Shown here piece after piece: positions 13,978 through 20,906 of a DNA stretch of 21,053 nt. Source of the DNA: DASUUR01 sp036373975 (lineage in GTDB: Bacteria > Patescibacteriota > Saccharimonadia > Saccharimonadales > Saccharimonadaceae); assembly GCA_036373975.1 (NCBI GenBank), contig DASUUR010000039.1, positions 1 through 21,053 of the forward strand, given 5' to 3'. A model generated the notes under the pieces. That model searched no databases. It was given only the letters and a program-made list of their open reading frames with translations, and was not told where the DNA came from. Positions within the stretch are counted from its first letter, which is position 1; the number at the start of each line of letters is the position of its first letter. Made by a program: the position numbers and the translations under genes.

Positions 13978-14568
13978 ATGATTGACGCATTATTTGGTTC
14001 AAAAACGAGGGTGAAATTACTGCATCTGTTCCTAAACAACCCGAACAGGTCGTTTTATGTTCGCGAAATAACTCGTAAGATTGATGAACAAATTAACTCT
14101 GTACGCCGCGAGCTCGCTAATATGTTGAGTATCGGGATTATACAGAGTGATAGCACTGATAATAAGCTCTACTACGAAGTTAACCAGAAATATCCATACT
14201 ACGCTCCTCTGCGCCAGATATTTGCGGACAGTCAGCTTGAGTCGGTGGCTGCGGCAAGTGTCGAGGCGAATGATTGGGCGCATCGCTTACGTGCACTCGG
14301 CGATGTAAAGGTCGCACTTTTAAGTGGTGGCTTTGTCAAGAATTCTTTGAGCCCAGTTGATATCCTGCTGGTTGGTTCATTGAACAAGAATGCAGTTAAG
14401 AAATTTATTAAGGAGCTTGAGTCTGATGAAGGTCGTCCTCTTAACTTCACTGTTATGCCCTATGAAGATTTCTACTATCGTATGAGTGTTAAAGATAGAT
14501 TCATAGTAGAAATCCTTAGCGGCAAGTTTACCGTATTGCAAGATGCTGAAAATGTTTTTAATAGCTGA
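13978..14568 (+). CDS. winged-helix protein with degenerate nucleotidyltransferase-like domain
   Basis: 196 residues. The N-terminal part (about 1-75: IDALFGSKTRVKLLHLFLNN, SFYVREITRKIDEQINSVRRELANM, GIIQSDSTDNKLYYEVN) is a classic winged helix-turn-helix. The second half has a strand-loop-strand ALLSGGFVKNSLSPVDILLVG, like the GSxARG...SDxDLlv motif of minimal nucleotidyltransferases, but the first acidic residue is missing (PVDILLVG keeps only one D). It is probably a DNA-binding regulator with an inactive sensor-like domain. It follows miaA by 35 bases; the target is unknown. Confidence 0.7.
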   Translation: MIDALFGSKTRVKLLHLFLNNPNRSFYVREITRKIDEQINSVRRELANMLSIGIIQSDSTDNKLYYEVNQKYPYYAPLRQIFADSQLESVAAASVEANDWAHRLRALGDVKVALLSGGFVKNSLSPVDILLVGSLNKNAVKKFIKELESDEGRPLNFTVMPYEDFYYRMSVKDRFIVEILSGKFTVLQDAENVFNS

Positions 14569-14588
14569 TGTGCTGAAAGGGAGAGAGA

Positions 14589-15209
14589 ATGGAAATTGAA
14601 TATAAGGGTGCAAATTGCGTAGTCATCTCAAGTAAAAAGGTGACAATTGTTGTCGACCCGGTGCTCGAAGCGCTTAACGGCAAAACAATTGCAGTAAAAG
14701 ATGCCATACAGCTTGCTACAAAAGCATCATTGGCAAGCGATGCGGTCGGCCGCCTACGGGTTGATGGGCCCGGTGAATATGAAGTAGCAAATGTATCCAT
14801 TAAGGGCATCGCTGCGCGGGCACATATAGAGGATAAGACTACAAAGAACGCAACAATGTATAGTATCGATATGGAAGATATTCGCATTGGGATAACCGGG
14901 CATGTTGCCGCTGACGTTACCGAGGAGCAGCTTGAAGAGATGGGGACGGTTGATATCTTGATTCTTCCAGTGGGTGGATACGGGTACACTTTGGAGCCGC
15001 ATGAGGCCGTGGCTCTCGTGCGTCGCATTGCGCCAAAGGTGGTTGCTCCAACTCATTTTGATGATGGCAAAGGCGCTTATCAGGTTGCGCAGGGTGATCT
15101 GACTCCCTTTCTTAAAGAATTAAGTGCGCACCATGAGATCGTGGCACGCTACAAGCCGAAAGCGACCGCACTTCCGGAAGTGCTTACGGTTATGCAGATT
15201 GAGCGCTAA
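14589..15209 (+). CDS. metallo-beta-lactamase-fold protein lacking the HxHxDH motif
   Basis: 206 residues with GGGAGAGAGA before the ATG. The UlaG-like outline is present: an N-terminal strand pair MEIEYKGANCVVISSKKVTIVVDP, VDGPGEYEVANVSIKGI, then GITGHVAADVTEEQLEEMGTVDILILPVGG, and a late APTHFDDG. The stretch that should carry HxHxDH after the DP strand instead reads KASLASDAVGRLRVDGPGEYEV, so metal binding is largely lost. UlaG-like proteins are hydrolases; this one is probably non-catalytic or binds differently. It is followed by a bidirectional terminator. Confidence 0.72.
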   Translation: MEIEYKGANCVVISSKKVTIVVDPVLEALNGKTIAVKDAIQLATKASLASDAVGRLRVDGPGEYEVANVSIKGIAARAHIEDKTTKNATMYSIDMEDIRIGITGHVAADVTEEQLEEMGTVDILILPVGGYGYTLEPHEAVALVRRIAPKVVAPTHFDDGKGAYQVAQGDLTPFLKELSAHHEIVARYKPKATALPEVLTVMQIER

Positions 15210-15226
15210 GATTTCTGCTTCGGCTC

Positions 15227-15259
15227 AATTAAAAAGACCCTGATGGGGTCTTTTTAATT
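15227..15259. terminator. bidirectional terminator between the MBL-fold gene and rpmB
   Basis: Arms 15227-15240 (AATTAAAAAGACCC) and 15246-15259 with a five-base loop. Both strands end in a T-run after GGGTC, as expected for convergent genes. Confidence 0.88.
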
Positions 15260-15274
15260 ACCAAGCCTCACTGC

Positions 15275-15508
15275 CTAGGCGGCGAGTGCGACGTTAGCTT
15301 TGGTTGCACCAGCTGCAGGAAGTACACCCTTTTTCTTGAGGGTGCGAATAGCTTGGGTGCTAAGGTGCATAGTGATTTTTTGCCCGTCAATTACAAAAGT
15401 CTTTTTTTGTAAGTTGGGCTTAAAAACACGCTTTGTACGGCGGAGGGAAAAACTCACATTGTGACCGTGCTGCTTGCCTTTGCCGGTAAGTTCGCATCGT
15501 GCTGCCAT
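15275..15508 (-). CDS. rpmB: 50S ribosomal protein L28
   Basis: 77 residues from the ATG at 15508 (AGAG upstream); longer in-frame starts would pass through the promoter. MAARCELTGKGKQHGHNVSFS, LRRTKRVFKPNLQKK and the C-terminal VSTQAIRTLKK-like part (LSTQAIRTLKKKG) are diagnostic for L28. Monocistronic, with its own promoter and terminator. Confidence 0.96.
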   Translation of the reverse strand: MAARCELTGKGKQHGHNVSFSLRRTKRVFKPNLQKKTFVIDGQKITMHLSTQAIRTLKKKGVLPAAGATKANVALAA

Positions 15509-15540
15509 AATTAATACTCTCTTTTTCTTATATCCATACA

Positions 15541-15569
15541 ATACTACTGTTTTTTATACATATCGTCAA
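15541..15569 (-). promoter_or_regulatory. promoter of rpmB
   Basis: Minus-strand TTGACG (15569-15564), 17-base spacer, TAGTAT (15546-15541). Its -35 lies only eight bases from the -10 of the divergent M50 gene, so the two promoters may interfere. Confidence 0.65.
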
Positions 15570-15576
15570 GTCCTGC

Positions 15577-15582
15577 TATACT
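15577..15582 (+). promoter_or_regulatory. -10 box, leaderless start of the M50 protease gene
   Basis: TATACT followed by seven bases and ATG at 15590; no Shine-Dalgarno sequence and no clear -35. Confidence 0.5.
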
Positions 15583-15589
15583 GTGAAGC

Positions 15590-16225
15590 ATGGATTTTGG
15601 TCAAATTGTTCTATTGCTAGTTGTGATTCTTTTTTCTATGACCCTTCACGAAGCAATGCATGCCTTTGCGAGCTATTGGCTAGGGGATGACACAGCGCGT
15701 CTTGAGGGGCGACTAACACTAAACCCTATTGCGCATATTGACCCTTTTTTAACAGTACTTCTACCAGTCCTACTGGCAGTAACAGGTGCACCTGTTTTTG
15801 GAGGCGCGAAGCCTGTGCCGTTTAATCCAAGCCGCGTTCGTTTTGGTGATCTTGGTGCAGCACTGGTGGGGATTGCAGGGCCGTTAACTAATCTTGTGCT
15901 GTCTTTTATCGCTTTTGCTGTATATGCTTTTTGGGGTCATCAAGTTGAGGTATTATCGGAATTCCTTGAGCTTGCTGTAATTGTTAACCTTGGCTTCTTT
16001 ATTTTTAATATGATTCCTATCCCCCCGCTGGACGGCTCGCGGGTATTGTATGCAATTGCCCCTGATGGGGCGCGGAGAGTGATGGAGAGTCTTGAGCAGT
16101 ACGGTATCATTCTCATATTTGCGGTCGTACTTTTGTTTAACGCTCAGGTTGGACAGTTTATGCAGGTGGTAACTTCCCAGTTTCTTACTTTTTATGGGTT
16201 CTTGTTTGGACTCCAAGTGATATAA
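15590..16225 (+). CDS. M50 family site-2-type intramembrane metalloprotease
   Basis: 211 residues. HEAMH (H20, E21, H24) in the first transmembrane helix and IPPLDGSRVL (D148) in a later helix give the complete zinc site. LEGRLTLNPIAHIDPF and GGAKPVPFNP, followed by AGPLTNLVLSF, are the signature of the short YwhC/S2P-like group without a PDZ domain. Four to five membrane helices. Such proteases cleave transmembrane segments, often of anti-sigma factors or signal peptides; the substrate is unknown. It is transcribed divergently from rpmB, and the stop overlaps the -10 box of the next RNA. Confidence 0.92.
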   Translation: MDFGQIVLLLVVILFSMTLHEAMHAFASYWLGDDTARLEGRLTLNPIAHIDPFLTVLLPVLLAVTGAPVFGGAKPVPFNPSRVRFGDLGAALVGIAGPLTNLVLSFIAFAVYAFWGHQVEVLSEFLELAVIVNLGFFIFNMIPIPPLDGSRVLYAIAPDGARRVMESLEQYGIILIFAVVLLFNAQVGQFMQVVTSQFLTFYGFLFGLQVI

Positions 16226-16226
16226 T
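16199..16226 (+). promoter_or_regulatory. promoter of the 6S-like RNA
   Basis: TTCTTG (16199-16204), 16-base spacer, perfect TATAAT (16221-16226), which overlaps the M50 stop codon. The expected start is at about 16233, where the RNA's closing stem begins. Confidence 0.6.
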
Positions 16227-16232
16227 TAAGGT

Positions 16233-16379
16233 GTTCCGGCAGAGCGCCGATGCGAATGATTTTCCTGAATAATCTATGATAGGGAATTCAAATTGCCATG
16301 CCCCGTGGGGCTTGGCTGAGAATACCCACCTTGCATGCACATGCGGGGAATATCAAGTATTGGTTGCTTCGGCCGGAAC
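16233..16379 (+). ncRNA. structured ncRNA, 6S RNA-like, abutting tRNA-Pro
   Basis: 147 bases. Closing stem GTTCCGGC (16233-16240) with GCCGGAAC (16372-16379). A second helix TTTTCC (16260-16265) pairs with GGGGAA. A large central bubble has a small hairpin GCAT-GCAC-ATGC on its 3' side, and the terminal stem is GGGAATTC with GAATACCC, capped by GCCA-T-GCCC-CGTG-GGGC-T-TGGC. One long hairpin with a central bubble and a small 3'-side helix is the architecture of 6S RNA, which mimics an open promoter and binds housekeeping RNA polymerase. No ORF fits. The assignment is by hand-drawn structure and promoter position only; another structured RNA is possible. It ends six bases before tRNA-Pro. Confidence 0.55.
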
Positions 16380-16385
16380 TATTGA

Positions 16386-16461
16386 CGGGATGTGGCGCAG
16401 TTGGTAGCGCGTACGGCTGGGGGCCGTGAGGCCGCAGGTTCAAGTCCTGTCATCCCGACCA
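16386..16461 (+). tRNA. tRNA-Pro (GGG)
   Basis: Acceptor CGGGATG/CATCCCG, D arm GCGCAGTTGGTAGCGC, anticodon stem TACGG/CCGTG with loop CTGGGGG (anticodon GGG), T arm GCAGG-TTCAAGT-CCTGT, discriminator A, encoded CCA. It has no promoter of its own in the six-base gap after the upstream RNA. Confidence 0.96.
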
Positions 16462-16473
16462 GAATGAAATTAT

Positions 16474-17340
16474 ATGAAACAAAAAATTGTCGTTAGAGCC
16501 ATTATAAAGCAAGAGGGGAAGCTCTTTTTACTACGTCGCGCAAAAGGCCGCGTAAGCTTGTTAAGCAGGTTTGAATTACCTGGAGGTGAGATAGGGCCAC
16601 ACGAGCAGCCTGAGGACGCGCTCAGGCGGCATATAGAGCTCCACACAAGCGCAAGTATTGATGCCGTGCAGTTATTCGATGCTCTTACCTTTACCGATCC
16701 AGAAGATAATCAGCAAGAGGAAGTAATATTACTCTATCAAGTAAGTCTTCTGTCTGGTAACATTCGCTTGCTTACTGACAAATATGATAAGTATATCTGG
16801 CGGTCGTTATCTCTACTACAACATGAAAATATTACAGATTCTACAGCGGTTCTCCTCAATACGAGAGAAGATAGAGATATACACAACGATGTAAAAATAA
16901 CACAAAATGACGATGAAATTATTGTCTACTCTGACGGCGGTTCACGGGGGAACCCAGGACCATCGGCTGCTGGATATGTTGTGTTAAACGCAAAAGAACA
17001 GGTACTGCGCCAAGATGGTGTATACCTGGGAATTACAACTAACAATCAAGCCGAATACCAGGCAGTCTATCTCGGGCTCCTCAATGCTGCTGAGTTTACT
17101 CAGGATACTGTGGAGTTCCGAATAGATAGCTTGCTTGTCGTCAACCAAATGAATGGTATCTATCAGATCAAAAATCGTGATCTCTGGCCGATACACGAAA
17201 AGATCAAAGAGCTTCGCAAGAGGTTTAGAAAGGTTACTTTTACGCACGTTAAGCGAGAATTCAATCACTTAGCAGATGCGATGGTAAATAAGGTGCTCGA
17301 CCAGCACAGCAGTAGTAAAAATAGTGAGAATACAGTATAA
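16474..17340 (+). CDS. Nudix-like domain fused to RNase HI
   Basis: 288 residues. Residues 1-125 are a Nudix fold (VVRAIIKQEGKLFLLRRAKG, FELPGGE). In the Nudix box G38, E44 and R52 are in place, but the REUXEEXGU part reads R-H-I-E-L-H-T-S-A, so three metal-binding glutamates are replaced (H53, L56, H57). It is probably not a hydrolase, but a nucleotide-binding or structural module. Residues about 148-275 are a complete RNase HI: SDGGSRGNPGP (D154), NNQAEYQA (E194), RIDSLLVVNQ (D218) and HVKREFNHLADAM (D268). The second half should cut the RNA of RNA-DNA hybrids. It starts 12 bases after tRNA-Pro with no clear ribosome binding site, and its last codons carry the rnpB promoter. Confidence 0.9.
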   Translation: MKQKIVVRAIIKQEGKLFLLRRAKGRVSLLSRFELPGGEIGPHEQPEDALRRHIELHTSASIDAVQLFDALTFTDPEDNQQEEVILLYQVSLLSGNIRLLTDKYDKYIWRSLSLLQHENITDSTAVLLNTREDRDIHNDVKITQNDDEIIVYSDGGSRGNPGPSAAGYVVLNAKEQVLRQDGVYLGITTNNQAEYQAVYLGLLNAAEFTQDTVEFRIDSLLVVNQMNGIYQIKNRDLWPIHEKIKELRKRFRKVTFTHVKREFNHLADAMVNKVLDQHSSSKNSENTV

Positions 17341-17341
17341 T
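17336..17341 (+). promoter_or_regulatory. -10 box of rnpB
   Basis: TATAAT inside the last codons of the RNase HI gene, eight bases before the RNase P RNA 5' end. Confidence 0.5.
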
Positions 17342-17348
17342 GCAGCTC

Positions 17349-17695
17349 AAGGACAGATCATTAGACGATCGCTTGCTCTTGGAGTAAGAGGAAAGTCCGG
17401 GCAGCATAGGAATATGACAGTTGCTAACGGCGACCGGGAGTAATCCTAGGGAAAGTGCCACAGAAACTAAACCGCCACAATGTGGTAAGGGTGAAACGAG
17501 TGGGGTAAGAGCCCACAGCTGCTCATGGTGACATGGGCAGGGGGTAAACCCTGTCAGCTGCAAGGGGTCTACGTCTGTCTTCTAGGCAGTGGTGTTCCGC
17601 CAGTAGGCCAATAATCCGCTTGATCGTGTAGGTAACTACATGACTAGATAGATGATCGTCCACGACAGAACCCGGCTTACCGATGATGTGTCCTT
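17349..17695 (+). ncRNA. rnpB: RNase P RNA (bacterial type A-like)
   Basis: Conserved blocks in the right order: GAGGAAAGTCCGGGC near the 5' end, ACAGAAACTAAACCGCC, GGTAAGGGTGAAACG, AGAGCCCACAG, and GACAGAACCCGGCTTA near the 3' end. P1 is closed by AAGGACA-G-ATCAT (17349-17361) with ATGAT-G-TGTCCTT (17683-17695), which sets both ends to within a few bases. It is the catalytic RNA for tRNA 5' maturation. Confidence 0.96.
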
Positions 17696-17699
17696 ATTT

Positions 17700-17725
17700 A
17701 AAAAACGCCCACAAGGGCGTTTTTT
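17700..17725. terminator. bidirectional terminator between rnpB and rplT
   Basis: AAAAAACGCCC (17700-17710), loop ACAA, GGGCGTTTTTT (17715-17725): ends rnpB on the plus strand and infC-rpmI-rplT on the minus strand. Confidence 0.9.
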
Positions 17726-17743
17726 AATATGATCTAATTTGGA

Positions 17744-18088
17744 CTATTTAGCGGCGCTTTTAGCAATTTCTGAGAATACTTTTGGCTCATTTGCGGCAAG
17801 CTCGGCTAATACCTTACGATCTAGCTCGATATTTGCCTTCTTAAGACCGGCAATGAGCTTTCCGTATGTAGTCCCGTTGATTCGAGCGGCGGCGTTAATG
17901 CGGGTTATCCAAAGGCTGCGAAGGTCGCGCTTTTTGTTGCGGCGATCACGGTATGCGTATTGCAGGGCTCGGATAACAGCTTGCTTAGCAAGACGGAAAG
18001 AGCTTCGGCGTGCTGATTGCATGCCTTTTGCTAATTTAATAATCTTCTTGTGTTTACGGTGTGCGGCGACACCTCGTTTTACTCGCAT
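17744..18088 (-). CDS. rplT: 50S ribosomal protein L20
   Basis: 114 residues: MRVKRGVAAHRKHKKIIKLA, YAYRDRRNKKRDLRSLWI and INAAARINGTTYGKLIAGLKKANIELDRKVLAELA are standard L20. Last gene of infC-rpmI-rplT. Its ribosome binding site (GGAG) lies in the final codons of rpmI, two bases separating stop and start. L20 is an early assembly protein on 23S rRNA and in many bacteria represses its own operon; no such site was identified here. Confidence 0.97.
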   Translation of the reverse strand: MRVKRGVAAHRKHKKIIKLAKGMQSARRSSFRLAKQAVIRALQYAYRDRRNKKRDLRSLWITRINAAARINGTTYGKLIAGLKKANIELDRKVLAELAANEPKVFSEIAKSAAK

Positions 18089-18090
18089 AG

Positions 18091-18291
18091 CTAAACTCCT
18101 AGTGCTCGCTTAATGTTCTTACGGATTGAGCCAACTATCTTTGCGCTTGTATTGATTGCGCGTTTACGACTCTTACTTTTCTTTGCCAAAAGGTGGTGGC
18201 CCGATGCGCGCTCACGAAGAAGCTCACCAGACCCTGTTCTTTTAACGCGCTTGGCCGTACCCTTATGGGTTTTCATCTTTAACTTTGCCAT
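18091..18291 (-). CDS. rpmI: 50S ribosomal protein L35
   Basis: 66 residues: MAKLKMKTHKGTAKRVKRTGSGELLRERASGHHLL and LAKKSKSRKR are diagnostic. One base after the infC stop, with AAGGAG about nine bases upstream inside infC. Confidence 0.96.
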   Translation of the reverse strand: MAKLKMKTHKGTAKRVKRTGSGELLRERASGHHLLAKKSKSRKRAINTSAKIVGSIRKNIKRALGV

Positions 18292-18292
18292 T

Positions 18293-18802
18293 TTATGCCT
18301 TACTCCTTACTACAATGCTCAGATTGCGGCCTGCCATCTGAGGCTTTTGTTCTAAAATTGCATCATCGGATAGTTGATCGACTATTCTGCTGATCATCTC
18401 AAACCCTAAATCGGTATGTGCCATTTCGCGGCCTCTGAAGAAGATAAGAATCTTAACCTTGTGGCCATTAGCGAGAAAGCTGCGGATCTTTCGGAGCTTT
18501 ATCTCTAGGTCATTGGCGCCGATCTTGAGGCCAAGACGCATTTGCTTAAGCTCACTTGCTTTTGCGCTCTTGCGGTTTTTCTGTTGCTCCTTCATCTTTT
18601 GGTACTGATACTTGCCCCAGTCGATGATCTTAGCAACTGGCGGAGCAGCCTGGGGAGAAATTTCTACCAAGTCTAATCCTGCCTTGTTCGCTGCTTCCAA
18701 TGCTTCTGCGCGTGACATAATGCCGAGCTGATTCCCCTCAGCTCCAACTACACGTAACTCAGAGGCACGTATAGCTTCGTTAATGCGAAGTGACTTATTA
18801 AT
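18293..18802 (-). CDS. infC: translation initiation factor IF-3, AUU start
   Basis: 169 residues beginning at ATT (18802). The conserved IF3 N-terminus continues upstream of the first ATG (18718): INKSLRINEAIRASELRVVG, then AEGNQLGI before MSRAEALEAA. No ATG, GTG or TTG lies between the in-frame TGA a few codons further up and this ATT, which sits five bases after AGGAG. AUU is the well-known infC start, discriminated against by IF3 itself, giving autoregulation. Downstream, DLVEISPQAAPPVAKIIDWGK and the C-terminal KIRSFLANGHKVKILIFFRGREMAH are intact. First gene of the operon. Confidence 0.96.
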   Translation of the reverse strand: MNKSLRINEAIRASELRVVGAEGNQLGIMSRAEALEAANKAGLDLVEISPQAAPPVAKIIDWGKYQYQKMKEQQKNRKSAKASELKQMRLGLKIGANDLEIKLRKIRSFLANGHKVKILIFFRGREMAHTDLGFEMISRIVDQLSDDAILEQKPQMAGRNLSIVVRSKA

Positions 18803-18847
18803 AAGGCTCCTCTTTCCTCAATCTGCAATTTATTTTACTCAACCGAC

Positions 18848-18876
18848 AGTATATCAGATATGTTCATAAATTTCAA
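18848..18876 (-). promoter_or_regulatory. promoter of infC-rpmI-rplT
   Basis: Minus-strand TTGAAA (18876-18871), 17-base spacer ending in TGA, TATACT (18853-18848): near-consensus with an extended -10 feature. The leader is about 39 bases, and the box lies just beyond the comM stop. Confidence 0.7.
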
Positions 18877-18885
18877 TGAGTTTCC

Positions 18886-20397
18886 TCAAGGATGGGGTCT
18901 ATATTGCAAGGCTTCTGTTAGGTGGTGCGGTGTGATTATTTGTGAGCCGTCTAAGTCGGCAATAGTGCGGGCAATCCTTATTACCTTGAAATAGGAGCGT
19001 GCGCTTAAATTCAGGCGTTCCGATGCAAGTGTAAGGAGTTCGATACATGTTTTTGATAACGGGGCATGTTTCACAAGCATTCCGCTCGACAGAGAGGCAT
19101 TAGTTATGCCTGGCTCCCCGTAACGATTACGCTGAATATTCCTGGCAGCAATTATTTTCTCTTGGGCGGTCTGTTGGGTGCTTGATTTGGGCGCCTCCAA
19201 CAGTCTGTTATGGCTAACGCGAGAAACTTGGACGGTTAAATCAATCCTGTCCAACAATGGCCCCGAAATGCGTTTCTTGTAATTAAGTATCTGTGCTGAT
19301 GTGCATTGGCACTGTTTTGTGTTATCGCCAAAATAACCGCAAGGGCAGGGGTTTTGTGTCGCGACAAGCATAAAATCTGCTGGATAAGTGACACGTTCAT
19401 TCGCGCGTGAGATATGGATTGAACGATCCTCTAAGGGCTGACGGAGGGCTTCAAGACAGGATCTTGGATATTCAGGTAGCTCATCTAAGAAGAGCACCCC
19501 TCGATGCGCTAAACTGATCTCTCCTGGGCGGGGGATGCGGCCTCCGCCCACAAGCGATACGTAACTTACTGTGTGGTGTGGTGCACGGAATGGTCGTGAG
19601 GCTAATGGGGTGCCGTTAATTTCGCCGGCAGTGCTATGTAATTTTGTAGTCTCAATCTGTTCCTCTAGCGACAGGGGAGGTAGGAGCCCTACTAATGCCT
19701 TTGCAAGCATGGTTTTACCTGCGCCAGGTGGTCCGCTTAGAAGAAGATTATGGTTGCCAGCCGCGGCTATGATTAGGGCGCGCTTCGCCTGATCCTGGTC
19801 GTAGATGTGATCGAGTGTCACCTCGGGGCCATTTGCGCGGCTGGGGTTAGATAGTTTAGGGGTGGCGATATATTCAGGTATGATGCATTGTTGTTTAAGG
19901 TGAAGGAACAGCTCTTTAAGGTTACGTACTCCAACTACGTGTACCCCATGAATAAGTGATGCCTCGGCCACATTGCTTGCGGGTAAGAATAAAGTCTTTT
20001 TATCTGTTTGTCGTGCCATTTCCGCAAGGTGGATGGAGCCCTTAATGGGCCGAAGATCGCCATTTAGTGCGAGCTCACCAGCGAATATGTAGCCTTCCAG
20101 CTCATGCTGTTTAATTTGACCGCTCACGGTAAGTATCGCGAGCGCAATAGGAAGGTCGAACTGAGCTCCATTCTTAGGGAGGCTTGCAGGTGCGAGATTA
20201 ATAGTGATTCGCTTGGGAGGAAAATCCATGAGACTGTTCTGAATAGCGCTTCTTACGCGTTCTCGTGATTCGTCGATGGCCTTACTGCCTAGCCCGACAA
20301 TCTGTAGACCCGGTAAGCCATTTGAGGCGTCACACTCCACTTCGATAAGCCGGCTCTCAAAGCCTACGCTTGTTGCTGAAAACACTTGTGCCGTCAT
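18886..20397 (-). CDS. comM: YifB/ComM family Mg-chelatase-like AAA+ ATPase
   Basis: 503 residues from the ATG at 20397, which fits the family start (MTAQVFSATSVGFESRLIEVE); a GTG at 20418 would add seven. The N-terminal lon-like domain has GLPGLQIVGL, RERVRSAIQNS and ITINLAPASLPKNGAQFDLPIALAIL. Walker A is GPPGAGKT (about 222-229); Walker B is in GVLFLDELPEY. QNPCPCGYFGDNTKQCQC is the cysteine cluster, and LSARSYFKVIRIARTIADL the lid region. In other bacteria ComM is a hexameric branch-migration helicase that helps integrate incoming single-stranded DNA during transformation. Its presence fits natural competence, by inference. It diverges from ssrA. Confidence 0.95.
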   Translation of the reverse strand: MTAQVFSATSVGFESRLIEVECDASNGLPGLQIVGLGSKAIDESRERVRSAIQNSLMDFPPKRITINLAPASLPKNGAQFDLPIALAILTVSGQIKQHELEGYIFAGELALNGDLRPIKGSIHLAEMARQTDKKTLFLPASNVAEASLIHGVHVVGVRNLKELFLHLKQQCIIPEYIATPKLSNPSRANGPEVTLDHIYDQDQAKRALIIAAAGNHNLLLSGPPGAGKTMLAKALVGLLPPLSLEEQIETTKLHSTAGEINGTPLASRPFRAPHHTVSYVSLVGGGRIPRPGEISLAHRGVLFLDELPEYPRSCLEALRQPLEDRSIHISRANERVTYPADFMLVATQNPCPCGYFGDNTKQCQCTSAQILNYKKRISGPLLDRIDLTVQVSRVSHNRLLEAPKSSTQQTAQEKIIAARNIQRNRYGEPGITNASLSSGMLVKHAPLSKTCIELLTLASERLNLSARSYFKVIRIARTIADLDGSQIITPHHLTEALQYRPHP

Positions 20398-20444
20398 AGT
20401 GCCACAAGTAAAGCACACTTATGGTAAAAATGAACAGAATATGT

Positions 20445-20450
20445 TAGAAT
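20445..20450 (+). promoter_or_regulatory. putative -10 of ssrA
   Basis: TAGAAT ten bases before the tmRNA 5' end; the -35 region (TTATGG around 20419) is a weak match with a long spacer. Confidence 0.35.
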
Positions 20451-20460
20451 TACTACACAT

Positions 20461-20861
20461 GGGGCTGATCTTATGCTTCGACATGTGGAACTTTGACAAA
20501 TCATTTTGCAAGCCGCTTCGCAACGTTCTGCGTAAATAACTGCAAACAATTTTGTTGCAAAGGCTACTGCTGCTGTAAAGAGCGTTTTCGCTCCACAGTT
20601 TGCATATAGCCGCGTTACTGCTTAATCGCAGTAGCCATCGTTTTTTTGAAGGCGACATATCATTAAGACGGTGTTATATTTTTATGTCGCTTGGCTAATA
20701 CTAGGGCAGCAACTAGATTAGCGACTTTCATTGCGCGTCACCTGGATCATTTTTGTTAATTCCCAAGGTTCATGTGACGTAAACTTTTGGAATTGACTAT
20801 GCTTGTAGAAGAATGATTTGACACCATATGGACCGGGGTGCGATTCCCCGCAGCTCCACCA
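20461..20861 (+). ncRNA. ssrA: tmRNA (transfer-messenger RNA)
   Basis: 401 bases. The 5' end GGGGCTGATCTTATGCTTCGAC and 3' end CGGGG-TGCGATT-CCCCG-CAGCTCC-ACCA form the tRNA-like part; the acceptor has the G3-U70 pair that alanyl-tRNA synthetase recognises, and CCA is encoded. The tag reading frame resumes at GCA (20542) after AAATAACT and runs ANNFVAKATAAVKSVFAP, then QFAYSRVTA, stopping at TAA 20623-20625: 27 residues. The stop sits in the hairpin TACTGC-TTAATC-GCAGTA, as in other tmRNAs. It rescues stalled ribosomes and tags the nascent peptide for proteolysis. Confidence 0.95.
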
Positions 20862-20866
20862 AAAGG

Positions 20867-20894
20867 GACTTTCGGTAATGCGAAGGTCTTTTTT
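20867..20894 (+). terminator. terminator of ssrA
   Basis: GACTTTCG (20867-20874), loop GTAATG, CGAAGGTC (20881-20888) with one T-G pair, then TTTTTT; five bases after the tmRNA 3' end. Confidence 0.82.
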
Positions 20895-20906
20895 GTTGTG
20901 GAAAGG

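Noticed and set aside
16307..16330. TPP-riboswitch-like string GGCTGAGAATACCC
   Set aside because: The second conserved half (ACCTGAT...) is missing, the bases are used in the 6S-like terminal stem, and no thiamine gene follows.
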